Shown: positions 1 through 7,838, numbered from the stretch's first letter. The stretch is 64,000 nt of DNA from G963422745 sp965214285 (GCA_965214285.1 OZ243946.1:496001-560000), one strand, 5' to 3'. Notes: generated by a model not told the origin, from the sequence alone. Numbers and translations are program-made.

Positions 1-1
1 G

Positions 2-874
2 GCCGACAGCGAGATGTACCGGGATCTCACAGGCGAGGGCCTGCCCTTCGACGAGCGTCCCACGGAGATGGTGTCGATCGGCATGGACCTGTCCCGCTCG
101 ATGCAGAACGTGCTCAGCGACGGCTTCGTGGCGACGTTCCCCTACCTGGTGCTGATCGTGATCGTGTTGATCTCGAGCCTCTATCAGCAGCGCCAGATCA
201 GGGGCCGCAACAAGGGCGTGCCGATCAACCCGCAGCAGGAGATGATCATGAAGATCATCCCCTACATGCTGCCGGTCTTCAGCTTCACGATGCCCGCCGC
301 GCTCGTGGTGTACTTCGTGATCAGCAACGTCTACCGGATCGGCCAGCAGGGCTACATCACGCACTCGCTCTACAAGGGCGACGAGAGCCTCGGTGCCCAG
401 GCGGCGCGTTCTCGCGACAAGGCCCGCGACGCGGCCGAAGGCGGCGATCAGCCCGCAGGCAAGGGCATCACGCCCAAGAAGGGCCAGCCCACGCCGCGGC
501 GCGACGGGGCCAAGCCACGCGCCAAGGCCCCCGCACCGCGCCGTTCGCGCTCAGCGAGGTCGAGTGCCAGGTCGGGCGCGGCTGCCAACTCCAAGGGCCG
601 AGCCAAGCCCGGCGGCTCCGGCAGCACCCGGAACAAGACCCAGGGCGCCGGGTCGAGCTCCAAGGGCAGCGCCGGCAGCAAGTCAGCCGACAAGGCCGGC
701 GCCAAGTCAGGTGCCAAGTCAGGCTCGAAGTCGGCCGGCAAGCCCGCAGGCGACAGCGCTGGGCCCACGGGCGCCGGGCGCACCGGCAACGCGCCCAGCC
801 GTTTCCACAGCGCATCGGGGGCCGCCGGCAGCAGAGCGGGCAAGCCCAAGAGCAAACAGAAGAAGAGACGATGA
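2..874 (+). CDS. yidC: YidC/Oxa1-family membrane insertase, C-terminal part (5' end outside window)
   Basis: The reading frame is already open at the window edge, so the N-terminus is missing. YidC inserts and folds proteins in the cytoplasmic membrane, alone or with SecYEG. Two hydrophobic segments of the insertase core are visible, one around the stretch FVATFPYLVLIVIVLIS and one around MLPVFSFTMPAALVVYFVIS, the latter being the conserved end of the core. After the core comes a tail of about 150 residues rich in Lys, Ala, Ser and Gly, as in many actinobacterial YidC proteins, where such tails are thought to contact ribosomes. The gene is followed by jag and rsmG, the usual oriC-proximal order. 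Identification is firm; only the absent N-terminus is unseen. Confidence 0.93.
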   Translation, partial: ADSEMYRDLTGEGLPFDERPTEMVSIGMDLSRSMQNVLSDGFVATFPYLVLIVIVLISSLYQQRQIRGRNKGVPINPQQEMIMKIIPYMLPVFSFTMPAALVVYFVISNVYRIGQQGYITHSLYKGDESLGAQAARSRDKARDAAEGGDQPAGKGITPKKGQPTPRRDGAKPRAKAPAPRRSRSARSSARSGAAANSKGRAKPGGSGSTRNKTQGAGSSSKGSAGSKSADKAGAKSGAKSGSKSAGKPAGDSAGPTGAGRTGNAPSRFHSASGAAGSRAGKPKSKQKKRR

Positions 875-934
875 ACTCGACGGCGCCCCGTTCTGTGGCG
901 GGAGACGACCGGCGGCTTCACACAAGGAGTATTC

Positions 935-1918
935 ATGGAATGGGTAGAGACCACAGCGGACACGATCGAGCAGGCCAAGGAGCGAGCGCTCGACCAGCTC
1001 GGAGTTCACCCCGACGATGCAGAGTTCGAGCTCCTCAATGACGCACGGACCGGGCTGTTCGGCCGCATCAAGGACCCCGCACGAGTACGGGCCAGGGTCC
1101 GGCCGCGGGCGCCGAGGGCCAAGAACGACCGGCGCCACAAGAAAGCCAAGCGGGGCACAGGCGCCAAGCAGTCGGGGCGAAAGGGCCGGGGCCGATCCGC
1201 AGAGTCAGCCCGCAACGACAAGAACGGCAATGCCGACAAGGCCAAGGCAGGCGCAGGCAAGCCCAAGGCCGCGCAGGGCAAGGCAGCCGGCAAGGGCGAC
1301 ACAGCCCAGAGCGGCAAGGCAGGCAGAGACCAGTCCAGGAAGCGCTCCGACAGCCGGGCAGCAAACGCCCGAGACCACAGCAGAACCAACAATGAGCGGA
1401 GTCGAGCAGTGAGCAACACCGAAGCAAGCGACCAGCCGGCGATGTCGCTGGAGGACCAGGCCGACGTGGCCCAGAGTTTCGTGGAGGGCCTCGCTGAGCG
1501 CTTCGGCGCCTCGGTCGAGTGCTCGCGTACCTACGTCGAGGAGAACGAGATCCGCATAACCGTGCTCGGCGACGACCTGGGCCGCATGGTCGGGCGGGGC
1601 GGCACCACGGCACGAGCAATCGACGACCTGACGCGGACCGTGCTGCAGCGCCGGGCCGGGAGCAGCCGTGGCGGCTGGGTCCGGGTGGACGTCGGCGGCG
1701 TGCGGGCGCGCAGGGTGGAGTTCCTGGCGAAGTTCTGCCGAGAGCAGGCTCAGGCAGTGCGCGACACGGGCGTGGCCCGTGTGCTGGAGCCCATGGGCGC
1801 AGCCGACCGCAAGGTCGTGCACGACACGGTGGCCACAGAGGACGGCGTCTCCTCGGCATCCGAAGGCGAGGACCCGTCCCGCCGTGTGGTGATCCTGCCT
1901 GCCCGGGATGACGCCTGA
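935..1918 (+). CDS. jag: Jag / SpoIIIJ-associated RNA-binding protein (Jag_N, KH, R3H)
   Basis: The ATG follows an AGGAG ribosome binding site (acacaaggagtattcATG). Residues 1-50 form a Jag_N domain. Residues about 50-165 are a Lys/Ala/Arg-rich linker of low complexity. The C-terminal 150 residues contain a KH-like domain with the GRMVGRGG loop and an R3H domain with an Arg-rich motif (RVEFLAKFCREQ, then RKVVHDTV). Jag (KhpB/EloR) is an RNA-binding protein made next to YidC that affects cell elongation and small-RNA regulation in Gram-positive bacteria; its role here is inferred from the family. Its last codons overlap the start of rsmG, suggesting coupled translation. Confidence 0.93.
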   Translation: MEWVETTADTIEQAKERALDQLGVHPDDAEFELLNDARTGLFGRIKDPARVRARVRPRAPRAKNDRRHKKAKRGTGAKQSGRKGRGRSAESARNDKNGNADKAKAGAGKPKAAQGKAAGKGDTAQSGKAGRDQSRKRSDSRAANARDHSRTNNERSRAVSNTEASDQPAMSLEDQADVAQSFVEGLAERFGASVECSRTYVEENEIRITVLGDDLGRMVGRGGTTARAIDDLTRTVLQRRAGSSRGGWVRVDVGGVRARRVEFLAKFCREQAQAVRDTGVARVLEPMGAADRKVVHDTVATEDGVSSASEGEDPSRRVVILPARDDA

Positions 1919-2552
1919 GCTGACCCCTGACGCGGCGGCCAGACTCGATGCAGCCTGGCAACCAGCGCGCCGCAGCGGCGCTCTGGGGCCGGCGTCGGTC
2001 GAGGAGTTGCGGGCGCACTCGGCGGGATTCATCGAGGCGCTGCAGCGCAGATTCACGGCCGAGTTCACAGGCAGCGGCCTGGATCTCGGCACGGGCGCGG
2101 GCGTGCCCGGCGTGTTCTGTTCCTGGGGGCTGCCGCGCTGGCGGTGGGTACTGGTCGACGCCTCGCTGCAGCGCTGCGGGTTCGCCGAGGCGGCCGTGGA
2201 CGCCCTGGGGCTGGGGGATCGGGTGTCGGTGCGCCACGGTCGGGCCGACGAGCCGGCCTCCTCGGAGCTCGGCGGCCCGTTCGATGCGGTCACGGCACGG
2301 CTCTTCGGGCCTGCTGCGGAGACGCTAGAGGTCGGCTTGTCGCTGGCCCGGACCGGCGGTGCCCTGGTTGCCTCGGTGCGAGCAGCGGACCGGAGCTGGT
2401 GGGAGACGCTGCCTCAGCGGGTGGCGGGCGTCCCCGCCGTGGACGTGATCGACAGCGGCGATGCCGTGTACGCAACCGTGGTGCGCGGCTCAGACTGGGA
2501 TCCGGCGCTTCCCCGCCGAGCCGCCGCCCGACGCCGCAAGCCCCTCGCCTAG
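1908..2552 (+). CDS. rsmG: 16S rRNA (guanine-527-N7)-methyltransferase RsmG/GidB
   Basis: RsmG methylates N7 of G527 in 16S rRNA using S-adenosylmethionine. The 214-residue protein has the family length. The SAM-binding glycine loop is visible as LDLGTGAGVPGV near residue 60, followed by the acidic strand end WVLVDASLQRCGF. The start overlaps the end of jag by about 11 nt. The final codons and the stop lie within a segment of about 95 bp that is repeated exactly 600 bp downstream (3133-3227). The gene itself appears intact. Confidence 0.93.
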   Translation: MTPELTPDAAARLDAAWQPARRSGALGPASVEELRAHSAGFIEALQRRFTAEFTGSGLDLGTGAGVPGVFCSWGLPRWRWVLVDASLQRCGFAEAAVDALGLGDRVSVRHGRADEPASSELGGPFDAVTARLFGPAAETLEVGLSLARTGGALVASVRAADRSWWETLPQRVAGVPAVDVIDSGDAVYATVVRGSDWDPALPRRAAARRRKPLA

Positions 2553-2627
2553 CCTCTTGCGAGCTCCCTGCCCCTGCGGCGGGTGCCCTGCGTCAGTGCC
2601 CGCTGCGCCGGTGTTTCACGTGAAACA
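2533..2627 (+). repeat. Direct repeat copy 1: rsmG 3' end plus parS
   Basis: This segment (the last rsmG codons, the stop, then a GC-rich stretch ending in a perfect parS) recurs at 3133-3227 with only a few mismatches and a constant 600-bp offset. The two copies bracket the Phd-type antitoxin and vapC remnant. Confidence 0.9.
2612..2627. promoter_or_regulatory. parS: parS centromere site 1
   Basis: The sequence TGTTTCACGTGAAACA is a perfect 16-bp palindrome identical to the consensus parS bound by ParB. It lies about 0.8 kb upstream of parA. Confidence 0.95.
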
Positions 2628-2703
2628 CTGCCCGCCACACGCCCGGATCCCTCGGGGCGCTGGGCCGGCGCTCCCATCCTGCATCAGCACCCTCTCCACC
2701 GGA

Positions 2704-2719
2704 TGTTCCACGTGAAACA
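2704..2719. promoter_or_regulatory. parS: parS centromere site 2 (one substitution)
   Basis: TGTTCCACGTGAAACA differs from the perfect palindrome at one position, which is the variable position of the classical parS consensus (TGTTNCACGTGAAACA). Confidence 0.92.
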
Positions 2720-2757
2720 GGTGCCCTCGGGGCTTGGCTAGGCGATCATCGTATGCG

Positions 2758-2814
2758 TCACGCGCGGATCACGTCGAGGCCATCAAGGGTTGGGAAGCCG
2801 TCAGTCGAGATCAT
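2758..2814 (-). pseudogene. Remnant of a PIN-domain (VapC-type) toxin C-terminus
   Basis: Just after, and slightly overlapping, the antitoxin stop there is an 18-residue frame, MISTDGFPTLDGLDVIRA, ending in TGA. It resembles the last strand and tail of small PIN toxins (pattern T-D-x-x-F-x-x-x-x-G-L-x-V-I). The rest of a toxin, with its catalytic acidic residues, is absent. I infer that a deletion removed almost the whole toxin. The fragment is short, so the assignment is tentative. Confidence 0.5.
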
Positions 2815-3049
2815 CTGTTGTCCCGGGGTTGAGTTCTGCCAGGTCTTCGAGCAACGCGGCGTCCGCCTGGTTGCCTTCCAGTCGACGCAGGAATTCCGAT
2901 GTGTCCATCCACCGTGGCCTGTGGTCGAGAGGCCCGAGGTGCGCGACCGGGCGACCGTCCACGGTGATCGTGATCGATTCGCCCGCCGCTACCCGGTCGA
3001 GCAGCGAGCGGGTCTGATTGCGGAGTTCTCTGGACGCAACAGTGGCCAT
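2801..3049 (-). CDS. Type II antitoxin, Phd/YefM family
   Basis: An 82-residue protein beginning MATVASRELRNQTRSLLDRV, the typical N-terminus of Phd/YefM antitoxins, followed by GESITITVDGRPVAHLGPL, the standard beta hairpin of the DNA-binding half. The C-terminal half (WMDTSEFLRRLEGNQAD and following residues) would neutralise a toxin. The ATG at 3049 is preferred to the upstream one because a -35/-10 pair (TTGAAA, 16 bp, TACGGT) places transcription initiation at or next to it. No complete toxin follows; only a C-terminal PIN remnant remains. The gene sits between the duplicated rsmG/parS segments, among the chromosome's parS sites. Confidence 0.82.
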   Translation of the reverse strand: MATVASRELRNQTRSLLDRVAAGESITITVDGRPVAHLGPLDHRPRWMDTSEFLRRLEGNQADAALLEDLAELNPGTTDDLD

Positions 3050-3055
3050 GCGAGG

Positions 3056-3083
3056 ACCGTAGCACATATGCGACGGGTTTCAA
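3056..3083 (-). promoter_or_regulatory. Putative leaderless promoter of the Phd-type antitoxin
   Basis: Read on the minus strand: TTGAAA (3083-3078), a 16-bp spacer, then TACGGT (3061-3056), six bases before the ATG at 3049. The expected start site coincides with the start codon. Confidence 0.5.
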
Positions 3084-3132
3084 CCTGTTGTCGGCACCAA
3101 AACCGGAGCCAGCGCTCTCCCGCCGAACCGCC

Positions 3133-3227
3133 GCCGCAAGCCGCTCGCCTAGCCCCTTGCGAGCTCCCTGCCCCTGCGGCGGGTGCCCTGCGTCAGTGCC
3201 CGCTGGGCCGGTGTTTCACGTGAAACA
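3133..3227 (+). repeat. Direct repeat copy 2: rsmG 3' fragment plus parS
   Basis: Second copy of the 2533-2627 segment. It contains a degenerate copy of the last rsmG codons (ending cgcctag) and the third parS site, but no complete rsmG. Confidence 0.9.
3212..3227. promoter_or_regulatory. parS: parS centromere site 3
   Basis: Perfect TGTTTCACGTGAAACA within the second copy of the direct repeat, about 170 bp upstream of parA. It probably arose by duplication of site 1. Confidence 0.95.
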
Positions 3228-3385
3228 GTACGCGCCTGACGCCTGGCGGTCGTGGCACTGAGGGGCTGCGACCTCGCCTGCTGTCGACGCTGGATCAACG
3301 CCTTGCCGGGCGCGGATGGATCGTCTCTCAAATCTCCTACCGCAAATGCTTGACCTGGCGGCTTGGGTCGGGCAGCATCAGGGTC

Positions 3386-4282
3386 GTGCGTTGGACAAGA
3401 GCGAGCCGAGCGGCTCAGGAATCGCAGCAGAGCGCCGAGGACGAGCCGACGGTTCCGGACCCTGCAGAGAGTACCGAGGACGAGCCGACGGCCCAGGAAT
3501 CGGAGGCGATCACTGAGGACAGGCGGACAGCTCGGGTGATTGCCGTGGCCAATCAGAAGGGCGGCGTCGGCAAGACGACCACGACGGTCAACCTCGGCGC
3601 TTGCGCCGCGGAGAACGGCAAGCGGGTGCTGATCGTCGACCTCGATCCTCAGGCCAATGCCAGCACGGGGCTGTCGCTGAAGCCCCCGGAGCTGGAGCAC
3701 TCGATCTACGACGTGCTCCTCCACGACGTGGACATCGACGACATCATCGAGCCGGTCGAGGTGAAGAACCTCTTCGTGGCGCCGTCCAGCCTGGATCTGG
3801 CGGGCGCCGAGGTGGAACTGGTGCCCGCCTTCAACCGGGAGCGCAGGCTCTCGGAGGCCTTGGCGCCGGTGCTCGAAGACTACGACGTGATCCTGATCGA
3901 CTGTCCTCCGTCGCTGGGCCTGCTGACCGTCAACGGCCTCACGGCCGCCCGGGAAGTGATGGTGCCGATCCAGACCGAGTACTACGCCCTGGAGGGTGTG
4001 GGCCAGTTGATCCGCAACATCGAGCTGGTGACCCGCAGCCTCAACCCGAGCCTTCGGCTGAGCACGATCATCCTGGTGATGTTCGATGCTCGCACCAAGC
4101 TCTCGGGCGAGGTGGCCGACGACGTGCGCGAGCAGTTCGGCGACAAGGTGTGCCGTCACGTGGTGCCGCGCTCGGTGCGGCTCAGCGAAGCCCCGAGCTA
4201 CGGCCAGCCGATCACTTCGTACGATCCCGAGTCACGAGGCGCCGAGGCCTACCGGGCCCTGGCGAAGGAGATATTCGAATGA
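3386..4282 (+). CDS. parA: Chromosome partitioning ATPase ParA (Soj)
   Basis: ParA is a Walker ATPase that binds DNA and drives origin segregation with ParB and parS. The deviant Walker A motif is clear (KGGVGKTTTTVNL), followed by VLIVDLDPQANASTG and the Walker B region ILIDCPPSLG. Before the ATPase core lies an acidic leader of about 50 residues with an imperfect repeat of the EDEPT motif. GTG at 3386 is chosen as start because the more upstream TTG has no ribosome binding site; initiation close to the core (GTG at 3537) is also possible. The stop overlaps the parB start as ATGA, so the two are coupled. Three parS sites lie just upstream. Confidence 0.93.
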   Translation: MRWTRASRAAQESQQSAEDEPTVPDPAESTEDEPTAQESEAITEDRRTARVIAVANQKGGVGKTTTTVNLGACAAENGKRVLIVDLDPQANASTGLSLKPPELEHSIYDVLLHDVDIDDIIEPVEVKNLFVAPSSLDLAGAEVELVPAFNRERRLSEALAPVLEDYDVILIDCPPSLGLLTVNGLTAAREVMVPIQTEYYALEGVGQLIRNIELVTRSLNPSLRLSTIILVMFDARTKLSGEVADDVREQFGDKVCRHVVPRSVRLSEAPSYGQPITSYDPESRGAEAYRALAKEIFE

Positions 4283-5220
4283 GCAAGAGACAAGGCGGCC
4301 TGGGCAAGGGACTGAGTTCGCTGATCCCCGCCGACGTTTCCGGCGATGTCGATGCCCCCTATCGGGACGTCGACATCAACAGCATCGTCGTCAACCCGAA
4401 TCAGCCGCGCAGTCAGTTCGACGAGGAGTCGCTGGTCGCTCTGAGCGCGTCGGTCGCCGAGGTCGGCGTCATCCAGCCGGTCATCGTGCGGCCCGACGAC
4501 AAGGGCGGTTTCGAGCTGGTGGCCGGCGAGCGCCGCTGGCGTGCCGCCAAGCGGGCCGGGCTGCAGACCATCCCTGCCCTGGTGCGCGAGACCGACCCCA
4601 GAGGCAGTCTGGAGACGGCGATCGTCGAGAACCTGCACCGCCAGGATCTGAACCCGCTGGAGGAGGCCGCCGCCTACCGCCAGCTCGTCGACGACTTCAA
4701 GCTCAGTCAGAAGGAGGTGGCCAGGCGAGTCGGGCGCTCGCGCAGCGCCGTCGCCAACACCATCCGGCTGATGCAGCTGCCGGCGGCGGTCCAGCGCCTG
4801 CTGGTCGAGGGCCGCCTGTCGGCAGGCCACGGCCGGGCGCTGCTGGCCGTCTCGGACCCCGAGGCTCAGGAAGCCTTGGCCATGCGGGCCGCCGACGACG
4901 GCCTGACCGTGCGCCAGGTCGAAGACCTGTTGCGCGGCGATTCGCTGCCCGGCGAGGATCTGGACGAGTACCTCGAGCAAGCCGCGTCGTCGGCTGCCAA
5001 GCCCGCTCGCTCCGCCGGCAAGGCAGGCGCCGGGGGCACGCCTTCGGTGCCGCAGGCCGGCGTGCTCGAGCTGGAGGAGCTGCTGGCCAACCGCCTCGAC
5101 ACCACGGTGAAGGTGCAGCTGGGCAAGGGCTCGGGACGTGTGGTGGTGAGCTTCGCCGATCTCGACGACCTGGAGCGCATCTATCGCATCATCACCCCGC
5201 ACGCCCCTAGCAACAACTAG
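4279..5220 (+). CDS. parB: Chromosome partitioning protein ParB (Spo0J), CTPase/DNA clamp
   Basis: A 313-residue ParB. The N-terminus GGLGKGLSSLIP is the ParA-interaction peptide seen in most ParB proteins. The N-domain contains VVNPNQPRSQFDEESL and the CTP-binding box GERRWRAAK, with ENLHRQDLNPLEEA after it. A helix-turn-helix follows (SQKEVARRVGRSRSAVANTIRLMQ region) that recognises parS. A low-complexity Ala/Lys-rich linker leads to the C-terminal dimerisation domain. ATG overlaps the parA stop. Downstream, a terminator-like hairpin separates it from the convergent cwlM-like gene. Confidence 0.95.
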   Translation: MSKRQGGLGKGLSSLIPADVSGDVDAPYRDVDINSIVVNPNQPRSQFDEESLVALSASVAEVGVIQPVIVRPDDKGGFELVAGERRWRAAKRAGLQTIPALVRETDPRGSLETAIVENLHRQDLNPLEEAAAYRQLVDDFKLSQKEVARRVGRSRSAVANTIRLMQLPAAVQRLLVEGRLSAGHGRALLAVSDPEAQEALAMRAADDGLTVRQVEDLLRGDSLPGEDLDEYLEQAASSAAKPARSAGKAGAGGTPSVPQAGVLELEELLANRLDTTVKVQLGKGSGRVVVSFADLDDLERIYRIITPHAPSNN

Positions 5221-5242
5221 GTACAACAGTATAAAGTCAGAG

Positions 5243-5265
5243 AAAAACCGAACATAAGCTCGGTT
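5243..5265 (-). terminator. Intrinsic terminator-like hairpin downstream of the cwlM-like gene
   Basis: On the minus strand AACCGA (5265-5260) pairs with TCGGTT (5251-5246) around an 8-nt loop, and the hairpin runs into a short U-tract. It lies between convergent parB and the cwlM-like gene and is oriented for the latter. The stem is only 6 bp, so strength is uncertain. Confidence 0.5.
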
Positions 5266-5294
5266 CAGTGTGGCATCGAAGCCATTCTGAGGCG

Positions 5295-6272
5295 TCAGTC
5301 GGCGATGGGCCTGCGGCACCAGGCGGTGAGGACTTCGCGCATGGCGAGGGCGACCGCGGGCGCCGTCTGCACCATCCGGCTCGGCGGTCCCAGACGGCAC
5401 CAGACCGCAGGCATCCTGGTCTCTCGCAGGATCTGGATCCTCATCGGCTTGGCCGGCACATCCACCCCCAGCACCGAGCCCAGCAGCGACTCGCAGCCGC
5501 GGGCCAGATTGTGGCCGCCGGCGGAGGTGAAGCCGTCGGTGGAGAAATAGGCGGCCGACCAGTCGCTGGTGGCCAGGGTGATGCCCACATACACGGTGCC
5601 CGACCACTCGTTGGCCGTCGCGGCATGCACCGAGAGATCGGGGTGGTGCAGAGTGAGCACCTCGGCGCCGTCGATGCGCAGGCGCCGCGCCAGCGAGTCG
5701 ACGACCGCCGGGATGCCGCCGCACTCGCCGAGAACCAGGCGGTGGCCTCCAAAGCCCGACGGCTCGCGGATCAACCGGTCGGCCTGGCGCACCTCGGCCA
5801 CGGTCTTGTCGCCGGTGCGGCGCACCGCCAGGCGGTCCAGGGCGGCCACCGTCTCGGCGCCGACCATGCCGTCGGGGTTGACGCCCTGGTTGTGCTGGAA
5901 GCGGCGCAGCGCCGACTCGGTCTCGGGGCCGAAGATGCCGTCCACATAGCCGGTGTCGAAGCCGAGGCTGCCGAGCCGCTGCTGAAGCTCGGTCACGTCG
6001 TCGCCGCGGGTCATGGGCGAGCGCAGGTAGAGCATGCGGTCGCCGAGGCGATGGGCTGCGTCCACCAGCGCGGTCCAGCTCTGGCGGCCGCAGATGCCGT
6101 CCTCGATCAGCCTCCGCGACGCCTGAAACGCCTTGAGGGCCTGCTCGGTGCGCTCGTCGAAGACATCGGGGTCGCCGAGGTCGCCGAAGCCGGCTGCGGT
6201 CAGTCGCTGGTTGAGGTCACGGACGTGGGGGCCGCTGTGGCCGAGACGCAGCGGGAGTCCCGAGGGGATCAC
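5295..6272 (-). CDS. cwlM: CwlM-like peptidoglycan-binding protein with degenerate amidase domain
   Basis: Residues about 5-65 and 85-148 are two PG_binding_1 repeats (LRLGHSGPHVRDLNQRLTAAG and FGPETESALRRFQ motifs). Residues about 160-310 have the fold of zinc N-acetylmuramoyl-L-alanine amidases (Amidase_3). Catalytic features are missing: the family's DxGHGG is GECGG at 182-186, the SIHxN motif is GITLA, and the catalytic Glu segment near 288-295 reads PAVWCRLG. It is therefore probably not a hydrolase. In mycobacteria CwlM is a regulator of MurA and peptidoglycan precursor synthesis, also encoded near trxA/trxB and parB, so a regulatory role is inferred. The start codon is GTG. Confidence 0.85.
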   Translation of the reverse strand: MIPSGLPLRLGHSGPHVRDLNQRLTAAGFGDLGDPDVFDERTEQALKAFQASRRLIEDGICGRQSWTALVDAAHRLGDRMLYLRSPMTRGDDVTELQQRLGSLGFDTGYVDGIFGPETESALRRFQHNQGVNPDGMVGAETVAALDRLAVRRTGDKTVAEVRQADRLIREPSGFGGHRLVLGECGGIPAVVDSLARRLRIDGAEVLTLHHPDLSVHAATANEWSGTVYVGITLATSDWSAAYFSTDGFTSAGGHNLARGCESLLGSVLGVDVPAKPMRIQILRETRMPAVWCRLGPPSRMVQTAPAVALAMREVLTAWCRRPIAD

Positions 6273-6377
6273 AATCCGGCGAGCGTACCCCAGGCCGGCT
6301 CGCCAGGCCCGGCTTGCAGGCCGCGGTGCCCGGCTTGGCGGGGGAGGCTTGCTCGCAGGACCGCCCGCAGGCCTGCC

Positions 6378-6704
6378 TCAGAGATGCTCGGCGATGTCGG
6401 CGAGCAGGGCCTGCTTGGGCTTGGCGCCCACGATGCGCTTCACCTCTTCGCCCTTGTCGAAAAGGATCAGCGTGGGGATGCTCATCACCCCGTGGCGCTG
6501 CGCGACACCCATGGCCTCGTCGATGTTGAGCTTGGCGATCCTCAGCGAGCCGTCCTGCTCGGTGGCGATCTCCTCGAGGATCGGGGCGATCATCTTGCAC
6601 GGGCCGCACCACTCCGCCCAGAAGTCGACGAGCACCGGTACCTCGGCGCCTGCGATCTCCTCTTCGAAGCTGCTCTCGGACAGGGTTGTGACTGCTGCGG
6701 ACAT
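6378..6704 (-). CDS. trxA: Thioredoxin
   Basis: A 108-residue thioredoxin with the redox motif WCGPC (VDFWAEWCGPCKMIAP) and the cis-proline loop MSIPTLILF. It reduces protein disulfides and is recharged by TrxB. The family normally sits right after trxB in this gene order; here an IS481-family element lies in the 1.1 kb between trxB and trxA, ending about 30 bp before the trxA ATG. Native upstream expression signals have probably been separated from the gene, so trxA may depend on a promoter within the short remaining leader or at the IS end. Confidence 0.95.
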   Translation of the reverse strand: MSAAVTTLSESSFEEEIAGAEVPVLVDFWAEWCGPCKMIAPILEEIATEQDGSLRIAKLNIDEAMGVAQRHGVMSIPTLILFDKGEEVKRIVGAKPKQALLADIAEHL

Positions 6705-6739
6705 GGTTGACGGGTCCTTTCGACGGTCGGGAATCTAGC

Positions 6740-7813
6740 TGTACTCGGCAGTTAGGTTGGTGACACTCGGCTGATGGGTGGGTGTCCTCCGAGGGCGTGG
6801 TGCCATCGGTGGTGATTGTAGTCGTGGAGGAAGGGTTCGAGGGCTTGGCTGCGTTGGTGGTTGGTGGTGTAGACGCGGCGGTAGGCCCATTCGGTTTGCA
6901 GGGTGCGGTGGAAGCGTTCGACTTTGCCGTTCTGCCAGGGGCAGTGGGGTTTGATGAGCCTGTGTTTGGCGCCGATCTGGTCCAGGGCGTCGGCGAAGGC
7001 GAAGCTGGTGCGGTAGGCGAGGGCGTTGTCGGTCATGACCTCTTCGATGCGTTCGATGCCGTGTGAGGCGAAGAACTCGCGTGCGCGCAGCGCGAACCCT
7101 GCGCAGGCCTCGGCGGTCTCGCTGTCGAGGATCTCGGTGTAGGCGAGGCGGCTGTGGTCGTCGACTGCCGAGTGCAGGTAGTCGAAGCCGACCTTCTGGC
7201 GTTTGGGGGCTTTGCCGCGTCCGTGAGCTTTCCAGCCGCCGCCGTCGGGGATGCGCCCGAGCTTCTTGACGTCGACGTGGATCAGCTCGCCTGGCCGTTC
7301 GCGCTCATATCGCAGCGCCGTGGTCCTCGAGGCGCGCATCGGCTGCCCGGTGATCGGGTCGAGCTGGTACAGCCTGGGCATCCCCGCCCGCTGCAAGATC
7401 GCGGTGACCGTGCGCGCCGGCACGCCGGTGAACCGGCTCAGCCACTCAGGGCCCCGCCGGTGCTCGATGCGCGCAGCGAGCACCTTCTCCTCGACGTCGG
7501 GCGGCGTCTGACGCGCACAGAAATGCGGGCGAGACGACCGGTCATGAAGACCCTCATAGCCCTCCTCGTCGAAGCGCTTCAGCCACCTGTGCACGCACTG
7601 GCGGCTCACCATCGACATCCGCGCCACATGAGCCACAGGCAGCCCATCGACACGGACCCGATCCACCAGCCTGCAACGGCCCTCATAGGCCAAAGGGGCA
7701 TTACGATGTGACATTGAAGACCTCCTGGCCTCGGTAGCTGTCATTGAACGACACCACGATCCCAGGAGGTCTTCACCCCCGTCAACCTGTCACCAACCTC
7801 TCTGCCGAGTACA
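6740..7813 (-). mobile_element. IS481-family insertion sequence, complete, with 6-bp target duplication
   Basis: The 1074-bp element begins TGTACTCGGCAG and ends CTGCCGAGTACA; the terminal inverted repeats (6740-6765 and 7788-7813) match at 24 of 26 positions and have TG...CA ends. It is flanked by the direct repeat TCTAGC at 6734-6739 and 7814-7819. That duplication fits the NCTAGN target rule known for Bordetella pertussis IS481. It carries one transposase gene. The intact repeats and duplication suggest a relatively recent insertion. Confidence 0.95.
6752..7714 (-). CDS. IS481-family transposase (DDE integrase fold)
   Basis: A 320-residue transposase. The N-terminal half has helix-turn-helix regions (VAHVARMSMVSRQCVHRWLKR) followed by the linker DRSSRPH. 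The integrase core shows LIHVDVKKLG (first Asp), DDHSRLAY, MTDNALAY (second Asp) and the final Glu in NGKVERFHRTLQTEW. The ATG at 7714 (MSHRN) is preferred over one ten codons upstream because AGGAGG lies just before it. No frameshift or internal stop is visible, so the enzyme may be active. Confidence 0.95.
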   Translation of the reverse strand: MSHRNAPLAYEGRCRLVDRVRVDGLPVAHVARMSMVSRQCVHRWLKRFDEEGYEGLHDRSSRPHFCARQTPPDVEEKVLAARIEHRRGPEWLSRFTGVPARTVTAILQRAGMPRLYQLDPITGQPMRASRTTALRYERERPGELIHVDVKKLGRIPDGGGWKAHGRGKAPKRQKVGFDYLHSAVDDHSRLAYTEILDSETAEACAGFALRAREFFASHGIERIEEVMTDNALAYRTSFAFADALDQIGAKHRLIKPHCPWQNGKVERFHRTLQTEWAYRRVYTTNHQRSQALEPFLHDYNHHRWHHALGGHPPISRVSPT

Positions 7814-7838
7814 TCTAGCGCCGGTTCTGGTTCTAGCG

